From an uncultured Methanomicrobiales archaeon (lineage in GTDB: Archaea > Halobacteriota > Methanomicrobia > Methanomicrobiales > Methanospirillaceae): a stretch of 41,860 nucleotides of DNA. A model generated the notes under the pieces. The model saw nothing but the letters and a program-made list of their open reading frames with translations. It did no database searches and was not told the DNA's origin. Positions within the stretch are counted from its first letter, which is position 1. The number at the start of each line of letters is the position of its first letter. The stretch spans positions 1 through 41,860 of the forward strand of contig CAIKOD010000114.1 in the NCBI GenBank assembly GCA_903828975.1, written 5' to 3'. The position numbers were made by a program, and so were the translations under genes. Positions 1 to 9,011 of this stretch are shown piece after piece.

Positions 1-2
1 AT

Positions 3-323
3 GCTTTTTGTAACCCGTCAACTGACGGCACGGTCTCGGTGAGTCTCCCCGGGCCGGCAGGTCCCGGTACGTTCTGGAAAGTCCCCTTCAATGCCACGGG
101 TCTTTCGAAAGTCAGCGTAAATCCTGAAACGGGATTATTACAGGGAGTTTCAACATCCGGTCCGGGTGCAGGGATTATCACGAGTTATATCGCGTTCCTC
201 ATGCAGAAAGGGTACACGGCAGACGATTTCTCCTCATTCCTTGAAGTCCACCCTGAGACTGACGGCGTTCACGGGTTACTTAATTACCTGTCCGGTTACC
301 TGAAACGTAAAAACTCCAACTAG
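3..323 (+). CDS. C-terminal part of a pyridine nucleotide-disulfide oxidoreductase (5' end outside window)
   Basis: The frame is open to the left window edge, so only the last 106 residues are present. They match the dimerisation domain that closes dihydrolipoamide dehydrogenase, mercuric reductase and related FAD enzymes. There is a beta strand with an FxNP-type motif near the start, then a strand ending in GLLQGVSTSGPGAG (family pattern G.ilGvhivGp.Ag). A helix follows, then the 'HPE' segment that in the family carries the His of the His-Glu pair acting across the dimer. The redox CxxxxC and nucleotide-binding folds lie outside the window, so substrate cannot be assigned. The tail is short and basic. 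It ends about 125 bases before the agmatine pathway gene and is probably a separate unit. Confidence 0.7.
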   Translation, partial: AFCNPSTDGTVSVSLPGPAGPGTFWKVPFNATGLSKVSVNPETGLLQGVSTSGPGAGIITSYIAFLMQKGYTADDFSSFLEVHPETDGVHGLLNYLSGYLKRKNSN

Positions 324-448
324 TCAGAACGGGTTTCCAGCAGGCCCCGTTTCTACGTATCCTTTTGGCAGGGATTTTTTTTGGTAGTCAGCTGTCCGGG
401 GTAAGTCAATTATGTCTCTTCGGTTCATACATGTACAAAGGCAGAAAA

Positions 449-2386
449 ATGGAGCAACAAACCTTCGTGGACGGACAGAACGTTATAGTCGGACTGGTCC
501 AGATGGAGATGGGGCCGGACCCTGAAGAAAACCTCCAGCGTGCCGCCATGAAGGTAGAGTCCGCAATCGACAAGGGTGCAAAGATTATCTGCCTCCCCGA
601 GTTGTTCCGTACCCGCTACTTCCCGCAACATATCAGGAAAGATGCCTCAGGTCTTGCAGAGAGCGTCCCCGGGAAATCTACGGACCACTTTTCAACGATT
701 GCGAAACGTTCCCAGGTCGTAATTATCGTACCGGTATACGAAAGGGCAGCTGATGGAAATTTTTTCAATACCGCGGTTGTTATCGATGCAGATGGCAGCC
801 TTCACCCACCGTACCATAAGGTCCATATTCCCCAGGACCCTGGTTTTTATGAGAAGGGATATTTTCACCCGGGCAATGAGTACCGGATCTTTCACACCCG
901 TTACGGGTGTTTTGCAGTTTTGATCTGCTTTGACCAGTGGTTCCCTGAAGCGGCCCGTTCCGCCGCTCTCATGGGTGCTTCAATCATTTTTTACCCGACG
1001 GCAATTGGCCAGCCACTCAGCTTTGATCCCCTCGAAGGTGACTGGCAGGAATCATGGGAACTGGTCCAGCGGAGCCATGCGATTGCCAATAGTGTCCATA
1101 TTGCAGCAGTTAACCGGGTGGGAACTGAAGGGCCAGTCAGATTTTTCGGGGGTTCCTTTGTAAGCGATGCATTCGGCAGGGTAATAACCCGTGCAGGAGA
1201 TGCAGAGGAAATCATTATCGCGGACCTGGACCTCTCGATGAACAGGACAATACAGGATTCCTGGGGCTTTTTCCGTAACCGGCGCCCTGATACGTACGGG
1301 AATATCGTCACCATGCCCGACAATACCGGGCACCATTTTATCGTCCGCAAGGGAGATACCCCGCGAAACACGGGGTTTTGCATGCCTGCAGAATGGGAGA
1401 GGCACGAGGCCGTATGGCTCTCGTGGCCCCATAACACCGTGACATTTCCGGACATTGGTGCAGTTGAAGAGGCCTATATCAGGTTCATTTCTGCAATGCA
1501 CGGGTCAGAAACGGTCGAACTGCTTGTCAGGGACACGGGTACGAGGGAAATGATCAAAGAGCGTCTATCCAAAGATGGGGCAGGCGATTCTCATGTCCGA
1601 TACCGGGTTACTGACTATCAGGACGTCTGGATCCGCGATTACGGGCCCACCTTCGTTGTTAATCCTGCTATTTCCCAGGTTGCCATGGTGCATTGGGAAT
1701 TTAATGCGTGGGGCGGAAAATATGAAAACCTCATCAGGGATGGAACAATTCCGCAAGTGATGAGTGACTGGCTGGGACTCCCGGCGTTTAACCCCGGGAT
1801 TATCCTCGAGGGGGGTTCGATCGATGTGAACGGGAGAGGGACCGTCATGACCAGCCGTTCATGCCTGCTTAACCCGAACAGGAACGAAGGATTATCAGAA
1901 TCTGATCTGGAGGCACTCCTTAAGGAAAACCTGGGAGTCGACCACGTACTATGGCTGGATGAAGGTATCGCAGGGGATGATACCGATGGCCATATTGACG
2001 ATTTTGCGCGGTTTACCGGCCCTTCCACCGTAGTCTGTGCATGTGAGGAGGACAGGACCGATGAAAATTACCATGCCCTGCAGCAGAATTATGGTACCCT
2101 GGTAAAATCCACGGACCAGGACGGGGGGCCGCTCAGGGTTGTAAAACTGCCGATGCCAGAAAGAGTTTCGAACGGAGACCTCCGTTACCCGGCAAGTTAC
2201 ACAAATTTTTTTATCGGTAACTCGGTGGTTATCGTCCCGGTTTTTAATGACCCCAATGATAGCCGGGCAATACATATTCTCAGGTCCCTCTTCCCGGGCC
2301 GGGACGTAATCGGGATTAATGCCCGGGCAATGGTTGAAGGCTACGGGACCTTCCACTGTGCAAGCCAGCAGCAACCGGGGCTCTGA
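449..2386 (+). CDS. Fused N-carbamoylputrescine amidase / agmatine deiminase (putrescine synthesis)
   Basis: This single 645-residue protein carries both enzymes that convert agmatine to putrescine. Residues about 8-285 form a carbon-nitrogen hydrolase (AguB type) with the triad Glu51 (LPELF), Lys124 (PPYHKVHIPQ) and Cys160 (LICFDQWFPEAAR). Residues about 300-645 form a peptidyl-arginine-deiminase-like agmatine deiminase (AguA type), with PAEWERHEAVWLSWP, DVWIRDYGPTFV, LEGGSIDVNG, GHIDDFARF and the terminal catalytic Cys637 in HCASQQQP. The deiminase makes N-carbamoylputrescine and the amidase releases CO2, NH3 and putrescine. The gene order is reversed relative to the pathway order. The start chosen is the ATG at 449, shortly after AAAGG; an ATG at 431 and a TTG at 365 are in frame but would add non-conserved residues. 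Each half has normal family length, so the fusion looks intact. No sequence similar to a polyamine transporter is next to it. Confidence 0.93.
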   Translation: MEQQTFVDGQNVIVGLVQMEMGPDPEENLQRAAMKVESAIDKGAKIICLPELFRTRYFPQHIRKDASGLAESVPGKSTDHFSTIAKRSQVVIIVPVYERAADGNFFNTAVVIDADGSLHPPYHKVHIPQDPGFYEKGYFHPGNEYRIFHTRYGCFAVLICFDQWFPEAARSAALMGASIIFYPTAIGQPLSFDPLEGDWQESWELVQRSHAIANSVHIAAVNRVGTEGPVRFFGGSFVSDAFGRVITRAGDAEEIIIADLDLSMNRTIQDSWGFFRNRRPDTYGNIVTMPDNTGHHFIVRKGDTPRNTGFCMPAEWERHEAVWLSWPHNTVTFPDIGAVEEAYIRFISAMHGSETVELLVRDTGTREMIKERLSKDGAGDSHVRYRVTDYQDVWIRDYGPTFVVNPAISQVAMVHWEFNAWGGKYENLIRDGTIPQVMSDWLGLPAFNPGIILEGGSIDVNGRGTVMTSRSCLLNPNRNEGLSESDLEALLKENLGVDHVLWLDEGIAGDDTDGHIDDFARFTGPSTVVCACEEDRTDENYHALQQNYGTLVKSTDQDGGPLRVVKLPMPERVSNGDLRYPASYTNFFIGNSVVIVPVFNDPNDSRAIHILRSLFPGRDVIGINARAMVEGYGTFHCASQQQPGL

Positions 2387-2450
2387 AATACTGCGAGTCA
2401 TGTTTATTATAACTCCATGCAATCGGGATTTTTTAACAATTGCGGACTGA

Positions 2451-2714
2451 TGCTTTGTTGAAACCCTGCGTGTTTAGAAAAAGGAAGGGGAAATACATAG
2501 ACAGGAGGGGTTTCACCCCCTCCCTGTCCTACCCCCAACAAGATATCCTTTGGGCAGGGTTCAACTGCAGTATGCATGAAAATTTCAGAACTTTTAAGGT
2601 CATTTTCTATCCTAATCAGGGTTGCCAAAGCTGCGGGGCGGAGCCCCGGGAGCGTGGATAAATTTGGGAATACCCTAATCCTCAAGATAGATTTGAGAAG
2701 ATGTCAACAGAGCC
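2451..2714 (+). mobile_element. MITE-like dispersed repeat, copy A (short form, 264 bp)
   Basis: This non-coding element has inverted ends: TGCTTTGTTGAAACCC at the left, and GTCAACAGAGCC at the right (reverse complement GGCTCTGTTGAC). It is flanked by an 8-base near-duplication, CGGACTGA (2443-2450) and CGGATTGA (2715-2722). Internally it has a GGAGGGGTTTCACCCC hairpin, a CCCAACAAGATATCC block and a GGGGCGGAGCCCC hairpin. These recur in the same order in copies at 3388, 15443 and 17458. It has no convincing reading frame. The 264-bp length equals that of the inverted copy at 17458. Confidence 0.75.
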
Positions 2715-3095
2715 CGGATTGATAAAAAGAGAGATTTAAGAGATTGATCAATAGATGAAATCTGGTTGATGGCTATTGAGGGAGATCGCAGTCGCATTTC
2801 CTGCGCTTACCCCTGCAGATCTACCATTTCGCCGGACCGGACCGATTTTTCGAGCTCAGGTGGTCCCGGGCACCGGGCGATCTAAATCGCATGCTACAAT
2901 TGTCAGGGTGGGTTGTGGCGGGTCATTCGCTTTTCTGTAACATCACTCCTTTTTGTCGGTTCCTTAAGGTCCCTTCCGGCGACCTGGCAACGGATGAAAA
3001 TTGCCGGTTTCCCGGATTTCCCCACAGGCCTGACAGCCGGATCATACTATCCGGGTGGCGGCTGGAAATGTTCCGGATGGGGCAGATACCCCCCA

Positions 3096-3405
3096 TTATG
3101 AAGCAGGACCGCTGTTGGGGAGACCTTTTTTCTCTTCTTCCAGGTGTGTCAGGAACATAAGGCTGGTAGCCACCACAGGCTGATCTGGCAGCCTTAAGGA
3201 AATTACCGGACAATGTTGCTTCGTCCTTGTGACCTGATCCTGACACAAATAACCACTCTATGAGGGTAGTATAAACGAGCTCGCCATGGGCGGGGTGAAA
3301 GTAACGGATCCATGACCCCGGGAAGACAGGTAATTCAGGGGCACTGTTGGCATCCGGCGTAACTTCAAAAATTGCGATTGCTATGTCGACAGGAGTGGGT
3401 TTCAC
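3096..3405 (-). pseudogene. Remnant of an unidentified gene, frameshifted and cut by a repeat
   Basis: On the minus strand a protein-like stretch (VFPGSWIRYFHPAHGELVY, then TTLIEWLFVSGSG) runs to about 3195. There the coding character switches frame and continues as LPDQPVVATSLMFLTHLEEE to a stop at 3096. Neither frame alone explains both halves, so a single-base shift near 3195 is the simple reading. The apparent N-terminus (MKPTPV) is encoded by the repeat copy starting at 3388, so the real 5' part has been lost or displaced. I do not recognise the family. The alternative is that the low-complexity match to coding style is accidental. Confidence 0.35.
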
Positions 3406-3763
3406 CCCTACCCTGCCCCACCCCCAATAAGATATTCATTGACAGGGTTCGATCGGGGCATTGGAAGAAAATTTCATAGATTAAAGAGATGATTCCCTAT
3501 CTCAACCGGGGTCGCTACCGTGGCGGGGCGGAGCCCCGGGAGCGTGACTAACTATTGGAATAATCTAATCTGCAAGACAGATTTGAGAGGGTTTCCAATG
3601 AAAACAGGCATGATGCTAAAAGGCTGCAAGCATACAAAATGAAAATGCCAGTGGGGATTTTCATATTAAATGCCTGATCGGCCCCCATATCAGGAGATTT
3701 TGAACGGGGCATTTTCAATCGTCCGGGTGTGAACTTCCAGTTCATGTGTGTTTCAACAGAGCC
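3388..3763 (+). mobile_element. MITE-like dispersed repeat, copy B (long form, left end lost)
   Basis: It is homologous to copies A and C from the GACAGGAG block through the CCCAATAAGATATTC block, the GGGGCGGAGCCCC hairpin and the right end TTTCAACAGAGCC (to 3763). The left inverted end seen in A and C is not recognisable here. Compared with copy C it carries about 70 extra bases in the right half. Its right boundary lies 79 bases before the channel gene at 3842, so it may supply or disturb that gene's promoter. Confidence 0.65.
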
Positions 3764-3841
3764 GATTTTTGGCCGTTATAGTGAAGGTCAAAGTCCCCGC
3801 AGTAGCTTCCGTGGCCAGCTTTCAACCATAAAACCATATCT

Positions 3842-4588
3842 ATGTCCGGCAGATACATCTTGTATATGTCACCCCTGCCCGGACAACATAATCTACAGGG
3901 CTCATTTAAAAACAAAACTGCTTCTTTTCTCCAATGGAGGGAAAACAATAGATGTACATTCCATTTCATTGCACTCATTGTCTTTCTTTGCGTCCTCCCT
4001 CTGCTCGAAGATAGTGAAGCCGCCCGGGTTTTTACCGATGTCACGCTTGTAATTTTATTATTTTTCGCTCTCCAGGCCATCAGTCAGGAGGTGTACATCA
4101 TGGTTGCCGGAATTTTTCTTGTTGGAATTACGATTATTTTATACGCACTATTTTACATAACCAATATTGGACATTTTTTCAATGCTGCAATCGTCGTCAC
4201 CCTTGTATTTTTTATCATGGTGAGCGTTGCCATTTTTGCAACGGTCATTCGCGAACGTGAGATCAGAAGGGATACGATTATCGGGGCGATATCAGTCTAT
4301 TTCCTCCTTGGTCTTACGTGGGCACTCGGCATAATGGTGCTGGTGATATTTTCACCCGGTTCGTTCGATATCGCAACCAGCAGAACTGACCAGCTGGTCT
4401 ACATATCTGATTATATCGGGTACAGTTTCTCAATTCTTACTACAACAGGAAATTATAATGTCGCGGCCCTTACATCAACCGCACGAACGGTAATGATGTT
4501 TGAAATGATAAGTGGGACACTCTATATTGCGGTACTGGTCTCCTGGCTTGTCGGGAAGTTCTTAAAAGAGAGGCAGGCAGGACAATAA
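3842..4588 (+). CDS. Two-pore-helix ion channel family membrane protein with atypical selectivity filter
   Basis: This 248-residue protein has about six membrane segments: roughly 41-58, 65-82, 85-107, 113-137, 151-174 and 218-240. The last two and the loop between them match the S5-pore-S6 module of a bacterial/archaeal ion channel family (Ion_trans_2). The tell-tale segments are RDTIIGAISVYFLLGLTWAL and GTLYIAVLVSWLVGKF. In normal relatives the pore loop reads TTLGYGD; here residues 200-206 read TTTGNYN, so the K+ filter GYG is replaced by GNY and the following Asp by Asn. The protein probably still forms a pore or a regulatory subunit, but potassium selectivity is doubtful. No clear ribosome binding site precedes the ATG at 3842; an in-frame ATG at 3866 is possible. 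A repeat element ends just upstream. Confidence 0.75.
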   Translation: MSGRYILYMSPLPGQHNLQGSFKNKTASFLQWRENNRCTFHFIALIVFLCVLPLLEDSEAARVFTDVTLVILLFFALQAISQEVYIMVAGIFLVGITIILYALFYITNIGHFFNAAIVVTLVFFIMVSVAIFATVIREREIRRDTIIGAISVYFLLGLTWALGIMVLVIFSPGSFDIATSRTDQLVYISDYIGYSFSILTTTGNYNVAALTSTARTVMMFEMISGTLYIAVLVSWLVGKFLKERQAGQ

Positions 4589-4659
4589 TTTTTGGATGGT
4601 AATTACCGGGATACTACCTAATTATTGGATTTCTCTTAAGGAGGGAGATTCGACCCCCG

Positions 4660-4750
4660 TGGGGATAGGTGGAATAAACCCTGCCCACAGAATATCATTC
4701 CGGGGGATGGGCGGGGTGGGACTGAAAACACCCTCCTGTTGACAGGCCAG
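4660..4750 (-). mobile_element. Fragment of the dispersed repeat, copy E (inverted, partial)
   Basis: Read on the minus strand, this segment has ACAGGAGGGTGTTTTCA, then CCCCGCCC, AATGATATTC and GGGCAGGGTT. This is the same order as the left half of copies A-C (ACAGGAGG, CACCCC, AAGATATTC, GGCAGGGTT). The inverted ends and the right half are missing. It lies between the convergent 3' ends of the channel gene and the Ca2+ ATPase gene. Confidence 0.5.
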
Positions 4751-4854
4751 ACGGGGAGACCTGGCGGGGTTCCACACATTTCCGATTTACACCCGGTTAG
4801 AGATCTCTCCTGTGCTATTCTCCCATATTGTAAAAAACCACGGATACCGGGCTT

Positions 4855-7455
4855 TCACTCCCTTATGCCTCCCGGCATGAGCGGGTTGATACGGCCCCTG
4901 AACTGGCGGTATACAACCCGTATTCCAAAACCGACAACCAGCACAGAGGATGACACAACGATTATTTTTAGCCACTCGTTGAAGGTCAGTGGAACTGTGC
5001 CAAAAACAGACCCGCCATACTGTACAATCAGGATTTGCGCGAGGACAATGAGTCCCATCACTGCGAAAAACGTTGGGTTGCCTTTAAAAAAGGGCGGCAT
5101 CTTCCCGTCAAGTGCCCTGCAGTTGATACCATTCCAGATCGCAGCGATGACAAATGCAGCGAAGAACACTGTTGTAATTTCAGCAGGAGTAGTGCCTCCC
5201 AGGAAGCCTGTTTTCATCTGGATCAATCCGCCGGTGATAAAGAACGTACCCGTTACAATAATTGAAAACCACATAAACGGGGTGATTACCGGTGTATTTC
5301 TCCCGATGGGGAGGCGGTTCATCAGCTCCCGGTGCGGGGCCTCAGAACAGAGTGCAAATGCGGCGAGCGTGTCCATGATCAGGTTAACCCAGAGGATCTG
5401 GATAATGGTAAACGGCTCCGGATATCCAAGGAGCGGGGCAATAAATACCAGAACACAGGCGCAGAAATTGAGCGTGAGCTGGAACAGCACAAAACGCTGG
5501 ATATTCTCATAGAGCGACCTGCCCCACCACACGGCACTTGTAATCGAGGCGAACGAGTCGTCAAGGAGAATAATATCACTCGCCTCTCTCGCAACTTCAG
5601 TCCCTGCAATTCCCATTGCGAGCCCTACATCAGCATTTTTCAGGGCCGGTGCATCGTTCGTCCCGTCGCCGGTGACGGCAACAACATCCCCGTTCTTCTG
5701 GAGGGCCTGGACGAGGAGGAGCTTGTCCATCGGCTCAGCTCGTGCCATTACATCAAGGTTCTGCGCAACTTCGACCTGTTGCTCTGCTGACAAGGATCGG
5801 AATTCCTTCCCATCAACGACAACCCCTCCCGTGAGGATCCCCGAGTCCTCTGCAATGGCTTTTGCGGTCTCCCGGTTATCCCCGGTAACCATCCGGACCC
5901 TGATCCCTGCATCCTGGCAGGTGACGACCGATTCAGCGATATTTTCCCTTAGCGGGTCACGTATACCGACATACCCGTCCCATAGAAGATCGGATTCACT
6001 TTCGTCCCCGTTCACGATCACCTTGTGGGCAAACGCAAGGGTCCGCATCGCCCTGGAAGCGAGCTCACTGACACCAATCAAATCAGGTTGCATTACACAG
6101 AGCGAAGCGAGGATCTCGGGCGCCCCTTTTACCAGCAGGTACGGCGTATCCCCGATATTCACGACGGTTGACATCCTTTTCCTGTTGCCATCAAAGAGGT
6201 ACTGTTTCCGAACCGTGTTCTCTGCACGGATATGTATGTAATCGAGTGAGTGTTCGCGGAGCCACCGGAGAAGGGCCCCTTCAGTAGAGTTTCCAATTAC
6301 TATTATCCGCCCGTCCCGCTCTTCCAGGTAGGCAGTGCCATTCACAGCGGCATTCAGGGTTATCCATTCAGACGGGGTCTGTGGGGTGTTCTCCTGTTGT
6401 GCGGGCTCACCGGCCGAGGCGTGAACCACCTCCATCTGGTTTTTTGTCAGGGTCCCCGTCTTATCCGTGCAGATTGTTGTCGCTGAACCAATCGTCTCAC
6501 AGGCAATCAGTTTCCTCACAAGGCAGTTGGCCCGGGTCATCTTTCGCATTGCAAGGGATAGTGAGAGTGCCACGCTCATCGGAAGCCCTTCCGGGACTGC
6601 AACGACAATAATTGCGACTGCAATCATGAGGTAGTGAAGAACATGGTTCAGGGTGTCAAGGTTCAGCCCGGTCAGTTCCCCGAGTAATATCCCGCGGATC
6701 GACAGGCTGACAAGGATCAGGATACCCATGGTATACCCGAATTTGCTGATGATCCCTGCAAGGGCTTCCAGTTTCTGTTCAAGGGGGGTTGCGGTTGAAT
6801 GGTCGATGCCGAGCGATGCTGCAATTACCCCCATCTGGGCCCTGTCCCCTACCGCCCCGGCAATCATCCGTCCTTTACCAGCGGTAACAAACGTTCCTTT
6901 TAGTACATTATCTGCCGTCCCTTTTCCAACCGGCTCGCTCTCCCCGGTAAATGCAGACTCGTCGCTTGTGAGAGAGTCGGAGGTGATGAGCCAGCCATCC
7001 GCGGGAACCGCATCACCCGCTTCGATGATGATGAGATCACCGACAACAATATCGCGGGAGGGTACCTGGGCCGGGTGACCGTCCCGGATTACCTTGACGC
7101 CAACATCATCCCGGTGGGCATTCAGTACGTCGAATTCTTTGCTGCTCCTGTATTCATTGAAAAAGGATATCCCGGTGGCAAGAAGGATCGCAATAATAAT
7201 CCCGAGGGTATCATAAAAACTGATACCCTGGATTATTGAGACTATCAGGGAGATAACAACAGCAATAATAAGGATTTTGATGATCGGGTCATCGTATTTC
7301 TTCAGGTACTGCAGCCAGAGCGGCTCCCGTACCGGCGGGGTCATGACGTTTGTGCCAAACCTTTCGCGGTACACGGTGACTTCTGAGGACTCAAGACCGC
7401 CTTTACCTGCAAGGAGTGCCCGTTCTTCCGGGGATAGTATGTCGGGTTCTTTCAT
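4855..7455 (-). CDS. Cation-transporting P-type ATPase, PMCA-like (Ca2+ export)
   Basis: This 866-residue P2-type ATPase should couple ATP hydrolysis to Ca2+ export across the membrane. It has the N-terminal cation ATPase domain, an actuator with TGES, and PEGLP in M4 (Glu289). The phosphorylation Asp331 sits in ICTDKTGTLTKNQ, and the hinge reads VTGDGTNDAPALKNADVG. M5 has QLTLNFCACVLVF and M6 has WVNLIMDTLAAFAL; the Asn and Asp in WVNLIMD and the Glu of PEGLP are the expected Ca2+ ligands of plasma-membrane-type pumps. The PMCA-style phrase after M6 ends in EAPHRELMNR. There is no C-terminal calmodulin-like extension. The ATG at 7455 is preferred over an in-frame TTG at 7464. A T-rich stretch follows the stop codon. 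Confidence 0.93.
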   Translation of the reverse strand: MKEPDILSPEERALLAGKGGLESSEVTVYRERFGTNVMTPPVREPLWLQYLKKYDDPIIKILIIAVVISLIVSIIQGISFYDTLGIIIAILLATGISFFNEYRSSKEFDVLNAHRDDVGVKVIRDGHPAQVPSRDIVVGDLIIIEAGDAVPADGWLITSDSLTSDESAFTGESEPVGKGTADNVLKGTFVTAGKGRMIAGAVGDRAQMGVIAASLGIDHSTATPLEQKLEALAGIISKFGYTMGILILVSLSIRGILLGELTGLNLDTLNHVLHYLMIAVAIIVVAVPEGLPMSVALSLSLAMRKMTRANCLVRKLIACETIGSATTICTDKTGTLTKNQMEVVHASAGEPAQQENTPQTPSEWITLNAAVNGTAYLEERDGRIIVIGNSTEGALLRWLREHSLDYIHIRAENTVRKQYLFDGNRKRMSTVVNIGDTPYLLVKGAPEILASLCVMQPDLIGVSELASRAMRTLAFAHKVIVNGDESESDLLWDGYVGIRDPLRENIAESVVTCQDAGIRVRMVTGDNRETAKAIAEDSGILTGGVVVDGKEFRSLSAEQQVEVAQNLDVMARAEPMDKLLLVQALQKNGDVVAVTGDGTNDAPALKNADVGLAMGIAGTEVAREASDIILLDDSFASITSAVWWGRSLYENIQRFVLFQLTLNFCACVLVFIAPLLGYPEPFTIIQILWVNLIMDTLAAFALCSEAPHRELMNRLPIGRNTPVITPFMWFSIIVTGTFFITGGLIQMKTGFLGGTTPAEITTVFFAAFVIAAIWNGINCRALDGKMPPFFKGNPTFFAVMGLIVLAQILIVQYGGSVFGTVPLTFNEWLKIIVVSSSVLVVGFGIRVVYRQFRGRINPLMPGGIRE

Positions 7456-7774
7456 TGTTCTCAAAGGACCAGTTATTCTGTCAATTTTAGTGTTGCCCGG
7501 ATATAGTTGTTCGGGAAGTTCAACAAAATAACGGTCCGGGTATTCTCAATTGTTTTTGTGCTACAACCAGGATATGATGATGTAGCCTCATTTCCGGATG
7601 ATCAGCTCAACAACCCGGGTGACGTAGCCATGCAGATTCCCACCCCCGTCTTAACCGGTACATCGGGAAGGGCCAGGCCTGTCGCGGAGCACTATCTGAT
7701 GGAGTTCATCATGAATTCGGTTAATTGAGGGTGGTTTCTGGTACGAAAAAAGGAAGTTTCCCTAAGTTATTGCC
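7456..7774. other. Intergenic region without a convincing gene
   Basis: It lies upstream of the P-type ATPase and downstream of the DUF389 gene. A 73-codon plus-strand frame (7507-7728) has no recognisable domain or good ribosome binding site. The segment probably holds the ATPase promoter. Confidence 0.5.
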
Positions 7775-8797
7775 TTACAGCCCCGGGAGCACCGAAGGAT
7801 AAGTAACACTTTTTTCCGGAATTGTATGAAGGCTGATGATGACTTTACGGCCAAATTTCTGCTCCATCATCGTAGAAAGGGTTGCTATCGGGGGTAACTG
7901 CCCCTCGCCAACGAGGATTACATCAGTCCCCGATCCCAGCAGCACCACTTTCTGTATCTGGTACGGTGCTAGTCCCAGCCATTCTCTTACAACCTCCTTC
8001 GCTACGATCTGGTCAGTTGTTACCTGGTACGTCTGGTAACTGGTAACGGCAAGTACGCCTACAAGTAAGATACTTGCAATAATTAACGCAACCATCGCTT
8101 TTTTTCGTGTCTCGTCTTTCATCTCCATCCTTACCGCTTTCGGTAGTCCCATCAGGCCGAACATGGCCGTTCCAGCCACAAGGATTGCGATGAAATTGGT
8201 GAGGAACAGGAGAAAAGCCCCCCCCGCCTCGGAATATCCACCATGGAACAATGTTATTCCCACGACACAAAGCGGTGGGACAAGCGAGATCGCAATCGCG
8301 ACCCCTGCGAGGGAATCGGCTATTTCCTGCCGCCCTATTGCAAAAGCTCCCGCTGCACCCGCGGCAAGGGCAATGCCTAAGTCCAGCAGGCCCGGTGATA
8401 CGCGGGATGTTATCTGTGGATTTTGTGTAAGGGAGACGAGCCCGCCCGGGACAACAGCAGTCAGGACCATGGCAAGCCCGATTACACCGAGCACACCGAG
8501 GACGACAAGGGTCATGGAACTTAGCGCCCGCTTCGATGCCCCCATCGACACGGCTGCCGCAGTCGCCATGATGGGGGTCATCAGCGGGGCAACAATCATC
8601 GCACCGATGACGGTCGCCGTAGAGTCCGTGATGACGCCATAGGTCGCAATAACGGTTGCCAGAGCCAGCAGGACCGTGAAATTGGCTATCTTTCGTTCTC
8701 GTTTTTCTCCCTCGAAAAACAATTTACTCTCGAAAATGGGCACATAATCCGGATCAAACCGGTCCTCTTTCAATCTCGCGAAAAATCCTTCAGCCAT
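7775..8797 (-). CDS. DUF389 family membrane protein
   Basis: This 340-residue protein matches the DUF389 (TIGR00341-like) family. The soluble start is followed by ERKIANFTVLLALATVIATY, STATVIGAMIVAPLMTPIMA and GASKRALSSMTLVVLGVLG, all hallmark regions. Several more membrane helices follow, then a soluble C-terminal domain of about 80 residues (from QTYQVTTDQ). The biochemical role of the family is not established. The ATG at 8797 is chosen because AGAGGGGACA precedes it; an upstream in-frame start at 8842 would add 15 poorly conserved residues. It is divergently arranged with the two-helix protein gene at 9012, with about 215 bases between the two starts. Confidence 0.88.
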   Translation of the reverse strand: MAEGFFARLKEDRFDPDYVPIFESKLFFEGEKRERKIANFTVLLALATVIATYGVITDSTATVIGAMIVAPLMTPIMATAAAVSMGASKRALSSMTLVVLGVLGVIGLAMVLTAVVPGGLVSLTQNPQITSRVSPGLLDLGIALAAGAAGAFAIGRQEIADSLAGVAIAISLVPPLCVVGITLFHGGYSEAGGAFLLFLTNFIAILVAGTAMFGLMGLPKAVRMEMKDETRKKAMVALIIASILLVGVLAVTSYQTYQVTTDQIVAKEVVREWLGLAPYQIQKVVLLGSGTDVILVGEGQLPPIATLSTMMEQKFGRKVIISLHTIPEKSVTYPSVLPGL

Positions 8798-9011
8798 TGT
8801 CCCCTCTGTCACTGTTAGTGTGAAAATTATAGTAGTATCCATACATAAAGTGGTCTGGATTGAAACGGGGAGAGATAAAATACTTAATTTGCGGGGGTAG
8901 GGATCAGAACAATTAATAGGAGTGAGCAGTAGAAAAATGTATTATTGAGCCATGTGAATTTCCGGCAGCTGGACATTCCCGCGAATAACGAAGGGGGGGA
9001 AAACCCATTTT

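Noticed and set aside
7507-7728. 73-codon plus-strand frame downstream of the DUF389 gene
   Set aside because: It has no domain or ribosome binding site and lies in a likely promoter region.
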